DNA of 53,695 bases from Caulobacteraceae bacterium (GTDB lineage Bacteria; Pseudomonadota; Alphaproteobacteria; Caulobacterales; Caulobacteraceae), in assembly GCA_947478785.1 (NCBI GenBank), contig CANJXI010000018.1:1-53695 (forward strand), written 5' to 3'. A program made the position numbers and the translations under genes. Numbering within the stretch: position 1 is the first letter of the stretch; the number at the start of each line of letters is the position of its first letter. The notes under the pieces are model-generated. The model had not been told where the DNA came from, searched no databases, and saw only the letters and a program-made list of their open reading frames with translations. Of this stretch, positions 49,228-53,695 are shown in pieces.

Positions 49228-50088
49228 ATGACGCCAAGGGTACAGACATTCTTCGATCCGGCGACGTTCACCGCCACCTACCTTGTCAGCGATCCGACCA
49301 CGGGGGCAGCGGCGGTGGTCGATCCCGTACTGGACTTCGCGGCCAATTCCGCCCGGATCTCCACCACTTCGGCGGACGCGATCCTCGGGGCGATCCGGGC
49401 CAAGGGCCTGACGCTCGTCTATGTCCTGGAGACCCACGCCCACGCCGATCACCTCTCGGCGGCGGCCTATCTGCGTTCGGAAACCGGTGCTGCGATCGTG
49501 ATCGGCGCCCGGATCACCGAGGTGCAGAAGCACTTCGCGGCCCTCTTCGAAGCCGACGATATCCTGCCCGATGGCGGGGATTTCGGCCGCCTGGCGCGCG
49601 AGGGCGATGAACTGCCGCTGGGCGACCTGATCGTCCGCATTCTTGAAACCCCCGGGCACACCGCCGCCGATGTCACCTATCGGATCGGCGACGCGGCCTT
49701 CGTGGGCGATACGCTGTTCATGCCGGACTATGGGACGGCGAGGACCGATTTCCCCGGCGGCGACGCGGCGGCCCTATATCGCTCGATCCGCAAGATCCTG
49801 GACCTGCCGGCGAAGACCCGCATGTTCGTCGGCCACGACTACCTGCCGCCCGGCCGCAGCGAACCTCGCTGGGAGACCACCGTGGCCGAGCAGCGCGCCG
49901 CCAACGTCCATGTCCACGATGGCGTCACGGAAGACGCTTTCGTGAAGCTGCGCCGGGCCCGCGACGCCACCCTGGCGGCGCCGGCCCTGCTCCTCCCGTC
50001 CCTGCAGGTCAATATCCGCGCCGGGGCACTGCCGAAGGCCAGCGCCAGGGGCCATGTGTTCCTGAAGCTGCCGGTGACGGTGGGTTAG
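49228..50088 (+). CDS. Persulfide dioxygenase (ETHE1/Blh-like MBL-fold)
   Basis: A 286-residue metallo-beta-lactamase-fold protein expected to oxidise glutathione persulfide to sulfite. The mononuclear iron site follows the ETHE1 pattern: THAHADH (His70, His72, Asp74, His75), TPGHTAAD and VGDTLFM, and VGHDYLPPG. AGGAGG precedes the ATG at 49228. Together with the BigR-type repressor it is the core of the bigR/blh system of Xylella and Agrobacterium. Confidence 0.92.
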   Translation: MTPRVQTFFDPATFTATYLVSDPTTGAAAVVDPVLDFAANSARISTTSADAILGAIRAKGLTLVYVLETHAHADHLSAAAYLRSETGAAIVIGARITEVQKHFAALFEADDILPDGGDFGRLAREGDELPLGDLIVRILETPGHTAADVTYRIGDAAFVGDTLFMPDYGTARTDFPGGDAAALYRSIRKILDLPAKTRMFVGHDYLPPGRSEPRWETTVAEQRAANVHVHDGVTEDAFVKLRRARDATLAAPALLLPSLQVNIRAGALPKASARGHVFLKLPVTVG

Positions 50089-50136
50089 GCTGGGCGCCCG
50101 GCGTCTGGGACAGACCGCCCACCCAGCCTTCTTCTG
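50088..50136 (+). terminator. Intrinsic terminator after the persulfide dioxygenase
   Basis: GGCTGGG (50088-50094) pairs with CCCAGCC (50122-50128), with a nested GGCGTCT/AGACCGCC pairing inside, followed by TTCTTCT. It starts on the last base of the stop codon. Confidence 0.65.
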
Positions 50137-50162
50137 ACGTCCTCCTCTAAGGAGAGGGCTGC

Positions 50163-50627
50163 TCAGCGCGGCCCGCCCTGGAGCCGATCGGTTCGCGCCA
50201 GGATCCAGAGCCTGGCCTGTTCGGCGTCCGCCGCCGACAGGCCCAGGCCGCGCGCGGCGGCGCCGATATCCGCCACGACGACGGGACGGGAGGGATAGGC
50301 CGGGTCCATGGCGGTCATCGCCCCCCACACCGCCAGCAAGGGGTCGTTGTATCGGGAGTTGGAGACCAGCAGCATCCTGAACGCGCCCTTGGCGGCCAGG
50401 CCGGACACCACCGGCCGCAGCCGCTCGCGCAACTCCAGCAGGCAGGCCGCGTCGAGGTCCGACAGGTCCACCCCCGTCGCGAAATAGCTGATCCAGCGGC
50501 AGCCGAATTCGGGGCGGGCCGGATCGATCCGTCCCGCCAGGCCGAGCGCGTCGGCCCGCGACACCCGGCCGGACCAGATCAGGCAGTTGATCCCGACCGG
50601 ATCGATCCGGTCGACAAGCACGGGCAT
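50163..50627 (-). CDS. Hypothetical protein, STAS-like in outline
   Basis: A 154-residue soluble protein. The order SGRVSRADALGL, then ISYFATGVDLSDLD, resembles small proteins of a STAS/SpoIIAA-like type where a helix-strand unit surrounds a conserved Asp, but I do not assign the family firmly. No clear ribosome binding site precedes the ATG at 50627. Divergent from the radical SAM gene by 154 bases. Confidence 0.65.
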   Translation of the reverse strand: MPVLVDRIDPVGINCLIWSGRVSRADALGLAGRIDPARPEFGCRWISYFATGVDLSDLDAACLLELRERLRPVVSGLAAKGAFRMLLVSNSRYNDPLLAVWGAMTAMDPAYPSRPVVVADIGAAARGLGLSAADAEQARLWILARTDRLQGGPR

Positions 50628-50781
50628 GGCGGGGGGCTCGGCGGTTCAGGTCGCGGCAGCGGAAGCCAATTCGCGCACCGCCACAACTTCGAATTGTCCG
50701 CCGGCATGCCGCGCCGCTTTCTTGCCACCGTCTCGGCCTTCAATCCGGGTTGCGGGCGACCGACCGTTTGGATGGGTTGCG

Positions 50782-52335
50782 ATGGCCGACATCGTCTTGA
50801 TCAATCCGCGCTTCGAGCCGAGCTATTGGGGGCTCGAATACGCGCTCGGCCTGCTCGACGTCAGCGCCAATGTGCCGGTCTCGGCGCTGCCGTTGCTGGC
50901 CGCGCTCGCGCCCGAGGGCCACAGCTACACAATCATCGACGAGAACGTCGAGGCGATCGACTTCGACCGCTGCGCGCGCGCCGACATCGTGGGCGTCACG
51001 GGCATGATCGTTCAGCGATACCGCATGCGGGAGATCGTCGAGGCGCTCAAGCAGCGCGGCTGCTTCGTGGCCATCGGCGGCCCCTGGGTGACGGTGCAGG
51101 AGGACTATTTCGCGGGCCTGGCCGACGTCATCTTCGTGGGCGAGGCCGAGACAACCTGGCCGCGGTTCCTCTCGGAATGGGGCCGCGGGCAGCACGCGAC
51201 CCGCTACGAGCAGTCCGAGAAGACCGACATGAGCACCGTGCCGGTCCCGCGCCACGAACTCCTCAAGATGGACCGATACGCCATCGGCAGCGTCCAGTTC
51301 TCGCGCGGCTGCCCGTTCACCTGCGAATTCTGCGACATCATCGTCACGTTCGGACGTCGCCCGCGGATCAAGACGAGCGCGCAGATCCTGGCGGAGGTGG
51401 AGGCCCTCTGGAAGCGCCACCACATGGACTGGGCCTTCATCGTCGACGACAACCTGATCGGAAACAAGAAGGAAATCAAAGTCCTGCTGAAGGCGCTGGG
51501 CGACTGGCAGCGGCGCAACGACTATCCCATGACCTTCCTCACGGAGGCCTCGATCGACCTGGCGGATTCGCCCGAGATGATGGACCTGATGGCCGCGGCG
51601 AACATCAAGATCGTCTTCGTCGGCGTCGAGACGCCGAACGCCGAGGCCCTGCGCGAGACGGGCAAGCTGCAGAACCTGCGCGCGGGCGGGACCAGCGTCG
51701 AGAAGATCCAGCGCATCCAGGACGCCGGCATGGAGGTGTGGAGCGGCCATATCGTCGGCTTCGACAGCGACGGCCCCGACATCTTCGAGCGCCAGGTCGA
51801 GTTCATCGAGCAGGCGCGGATCGTCAACGCGATGGTCGGCATGCTGAGCGCCATCCCCAAGACGCCGCTGCACGCCCGGTTGCTCAAGGCGGGCCGGCTG
51901 GACCCTTCGGACCGTCCCGCGACCGGGACCAACGTCATTCCGGAACAGTTGAGCCGGGAGGACCTGCGGGACGGCTACATCCGGGTGATGCGGGCGCTCA
52001 ACGCGCCCGAGGCCTACTTCGCCCGCCTCGACCGGCTCTACGCGCGGCCCGCCATGCGGCGGGCCAGCCGCACGCCCCGGCGGACATGGCGCCACAGGGT
52101 GGGCCGCGATCTTGGCCTGCTCGCCGAGGCGGCCTTCATCGTCCTGCGCCTGCAGACCCGCGGCCCCGACCGGACGCTGCGCCGCGCCTATCGCCGGGTG
52201 ATGGGCCGCGCGCTGCTGAAGGGCGGCTCGCCGCAGATGCTGCAGACCTTCGCGCTGAAGTGCGCCATGCACTACCACGCCCACCGGCTGGTCGCGGACC
52301 TGACCGCCGGGGGACGGACGGTGAACAGCTTCTAG
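50782..52335 (+). CDS. Cobalamin-binding radical SAM protein (HpnP-like)
   Basis: A 517-residue class B radical SAM enzyme. An N-terminal B12-binding Rossmann domain (about 1-135) is followed by the radical SAM domain with the cluster motif Cys177-x3-Cys181-x2-Cys184 (SRGCPFTCEFCD) and the segment IIVTFGRRPR seen in HpnP-type hopanoid C2 methylases and their relatives (DUF4070-type C-terminus). The expected chemistry is methylation of an unactivated carbon. No hopanoid genes are near, so hopanoid as substrate is only a possibility. The ATG at 50782 has GGATGGG about 6 bases upstream. Confidence 0.88.
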   Translation: MADIVLINPRFEPSYWGLEYALGLLDVSANVPVSALPLLAALAPEGHSYTIIDENVEAIDFDRCARADIVGVTGMIVQRYRMREIVEALKQRGCFVAIGGPWVTVQEDYFAGLADVIFVGEAETTWPRFLSEWGRGQHATRYEQSEKTDMSTVPVPRHELLKMDRYAIGSVQFSRGCPFTCEFCDIIVTFGRRPRIKTSAQILAEVEALWKRHHMDWAFIVDDNLIGNKKEIKVLLKALGDWQRRNDYPMTFLTEASIDLADSPEMMDLMAAANIKIVFVGVETPNAEALRETGKLQNLRAGGTSVEKIQRIQDAGMEVWSGHIVGFDSDGPDIFERQVEFIEQARIVNAMVGMLSAIPKTPLHARLLKAGRLDPSDRPATGTNVIPEQLSREDLRDGYIRVMRALNAPEAYFARLDRLYARPAMRRASRTPRRTWRHRVGRDLGLLAEAAFIVLRLQTRGPDRTLRRAYRRVMGRALLKGGSPQMLQTFALKCAMHYHAHRLVADLTAGGRTVNSF

Positions 52336-52363
52336 GGGTGGGCGGGCTCTCGGCGAGCGGGTC

Positions 52364-52690
52364 TCAAGTCCGGGCGCGGAGTTCGTCCAGCTTCCGAAGC
52401 GTGCAGGCGCGGATGTAATCCTCCGCCAGGTCGGCCCACTCGTCGTGGACGACGAGCCAGCCTCGCCGGACCCCCGACGATTGGAGTTGCGGAGGGGCGA
52501 GGGCTTCCGCCGGCAGCCCCACGTCCACGCGCAGGTTCCTGCGCTTCGGGTCGATCCGACAGGGGGTTCTGTCGCCCAGCTTGTAGGACGTACCGCATCC
52601 CACAGGCGTCGGGGTCAGGCCGAGCGACACCAACATCCGTTCTAGGCGCGCGTGGACCGGTCCGATCGCGCGCCGCTCATCAGGCGCCAT
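52364..52690 (-). CDS. Small hypothetical protein of the terminal module
   Basis: A 108-residue protein starting MAPDERRAIGPVHARLERML, with KLGDRTPCRIDPKRRNLRVDVG in the middle and a helical C-terminus (EDYIRACTLRKLDEL). AAGGAG lies 11 bases before the ATG at 52690. Family not recognised. Downstream of, and in the same direction as, the gene at 52787. Confidence 0.6.
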   Translation of the reverse strand: MAPDERRAIGPVHARLERMLVSLGLTPTPVGCGTSYKLGDRTPCRIDPKRRNLRVDVGLPAEALAPPQLQSSGVRRGWLVVHDEWADLAEDYIRACTLRKLDELRART

Positions 52691-52786
52691 GGCGTGCAAG
52701 CTCCTTCTCATTTCATGGTAGCGCTTGTTGCGTCAGATATCGACACGGAGGCGGATTTCGGAGTGACATGGATCTGCCCAGGCGCA

Positions 52787-53593
52787 TCAAAGGAGACGAG
52801 GCTGAAAGACCTCGTCCATTCGGATAATTCCTAACAGGAGCCACTGCTTCGGACGCTTGGCGACTGTACCCATGGCGAGCGCGACGCCCTTTTCGGCATA
52901 CGTCTCTTCGTAGATTTTCTTCAGGCGGGAGAGCGCCTCCGCTTCGCCGTAACTCCGGCGCCAGTTGAAGAATGTGGCCGACGTCTCCCAGTCCCCGCAG
53001 GTCATGCCGTGGGGTCCGGCTGCGTCCTCGAAACCCATCCGCAAGTGGTAGGGACAAGGCTCGAACGCCTTGAGCGGCTCGTCGAGCAAGCTTCCTTGTG
53101 CAGAGGCTGCGGCGAACGCGGTCTTCTCGCCGGCTACCTCCGCGTCGGACTTGCGCCGCCACCGAAAGCTCAGGTTCTTCGGGCGCACCAGGGTGAGCGT
53201 CTCGCCTCGCTGGGCGGCGTCCACGTAGGATGCCCGCAGGAGGTGGTCCAGAAAGGGCGCGTGGCCGTCCCTAGGGAGCTTGCCAGTAACAGCCAGACTC
53301 TGTTCCTCCACTCGGCGGCTTTCGCGCCGAGGGTCATCCTTCGGGCGATGCCATCTGTATTCGAGGATGTCCCAGCGGGAGAACTTCGCGTCGCCGTTCA
53401 GGTGGCGGAACCGGACGGGATAGAGCCGACGCCACTCAGCATGTCGTGTGTCGTCTCGCAGCGTCACTCCCGCGCAGCACACGGTCTCTTGGTAGCGCCT
53501 GCTAGGGTGCGGCGCGGCCTTGACTAGGATGACAATACGTTCGGTCCCGAGGTCGTGTCCCATCGCGTGGTGTAACTGCGGCGTCGTGATCAC
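52787..53593 (-). CDS. Conserved-looking protein of unknown function, accessory module
   Basis: A 268-residue protein beginning at GTG. Notable segments: ETVCCAGVTL and RLYPVRFRHL near the start; CPYHLRMGFEDAAGPHGMTC then WETSATFFNW near the C-terminus; and LAMGTVAKRPKQWLLLGIIR at the end. The Cys/His arrangement (Cys-x2-His early in this segment, His-x3-Cys late) could bind zinc. The overall look is of a family I have seen in variable genomic islands beside DUF488-type genes, but I cannot name it. Composition is less GC-rich than the rest of the window. The first 14 codons lie in the 145-bp repeat. Confidence 0.7.
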   Translation of the reverse strand: MITTPQLHHAMGHDLGTERIVILVKAAPHPSRRYQETVCCAGVTLRDDTRHAEWRRLYPVRFRHLNGDAKFSRWDILEYRWHRPKDDPRRESRRVEEQSLAVTGKLPRDGHAPFLDHLLRASYVDAAQRGETLTLVRPKNLSFRWRRKSDAEVAGEKTAFAAASAQGSLLDEPLKAFEPCPYHLRMGFEDAAGPHGMTCGDWETSATFFNWRRSYGEAEALSRLKKIYEETYAEKGVALAMGTVAKRPKQWLLLGIIRMDEVFQPRLL

Positions 53594-53695
53594 CGCGATC
53601 TCCGGCGGGGCCGGGATCGTTCAGCTTGCCGGGATAGACAGGCTGACGAGGGGATCATCGCTCAAGGGGGCGAGGGTTTCCAGGGTCATGTAGCG
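53551..53695 (-). repeat. 145-bp terminal inverted repeat, right copy
   Basis: Reverse complement of 1-145. This copy appears to be the native context, since the GTG-started gene continues intact from it to 52787. Confidence 0.95.
53621..53695 (-). CDS. C-terminal fragment of an unknown protein (right copy)
   Basis: The last 24 codons of a gene that enters from the right edge and stops at 53621, 27 bases before the GTG of the next gene on the same strand. The two are probably one operon with the gene at 52364. The family cannot be told from the tail. Confidence 0.55.
   Translation of the reverse strand, partial: RYMTLETLAPLSDDPLVSLSIPAS

Noticed and set aside
1..53695. Terminal repeat as evidence for a circular plasmid or phage
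   Set aside because: The repeat is inverted, not direct, and the gene content is ordinary chromosomal housekeeping with no replication, capsid or partition genes.

Overview
The window is high-GC DNA (about 68-70% by eye) whose gene content and order point to an alphaproteobacterium of the order Caulobacterales, probably Phenylobacterium or Caulobacter. The main grounds are: the block ccmI-ccmE-ccmF-ccmH / degP / OmpR-type regulator / histidine kinase / glnE, which is conserved across Alphaproteobacteria; a PleC/DivJ-like histidine kinase next to pepN; a TonB-dependent receptor; a PEP-CTERM protein; and a DUF6894 protein beside a Crp/Fnr regulator. The species is an inference; no rRNA or tRNA gene is present.

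Layout. 1-145: an exact inverted copy of the last 145 bases of the window. 0.2-1.4 kb: a group-4 glycosyltransferase, followed by a double palindrome. 1.5-6.3 kb (minus): two tandem amidohydrolases, then membrane protein > DUF2200 > phytanoyl-CoA-type dioxygenase with overlapping reading frames. 6.5-9.3 kb: glyoxalase II, then an FTR1 iron permease with a cupredoxin, divergent from a barrel-like protein across a Fur-box-like promoter. 9.3-13.6 kb (minus): type III glutamine synthetase, a glyoxalase I-type protein and a GMC oxidoreductase. 13.9-15.0 kb: an AT-richer foreign segment with a PEP-CTERM gene and an orphan LacI-type operator; it has replaced the start of an alkB-type gene. 15-21.4 kb (plus): alkB, pepN, a PAS histidine kinase and a Rieske oxygenase. 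21.6-23.5 kb: a receiver-only protein with Asn in place of the phosphoacceptor Asp, DUF6894, a Crp/Fnr regulator and a small unknown. 23.5-29.7 kb: a TonB receptor, an MFS carrier and an unknown protein (minus), divergent from a secreted tyrosinase (plus). 29.7-31.1 kb: rpiB and small genes. 31.1-45.7 kb (minus): PepSY protein/regulator/kinase, an unknown helical protein, cytochrome c maturation genes, degP, a second two-component system and glnE. 45.8-47.4 kb: CbpA-like J protein and a YcgN-type cysteine-cluster protein. 47.5-50.1 kb: a sulfide/persulfide detoxification locus (BigR/SqrR-type ArsR repressor, rhodanese, TauE exporter, persulfide dioxygenase). 50.2-52.3 kb: an unknown protein and a cobalamin-binding radical SAM protein. 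52.4-53.7 kb: an unrecognised accessory module that runs off the end.

Three systems read as functional units: the envelope/cytochrome c/nitrogen block, the sulfur detoxification locus and the iron-uptake pair. The least explained parts are the two window ends with the unrecognised terminal module, the foreign PEP-CTERM segment, and the pseudo-receiver/Crp cluster. I see no CRISPR array, IS element, integrase or RNA gene.
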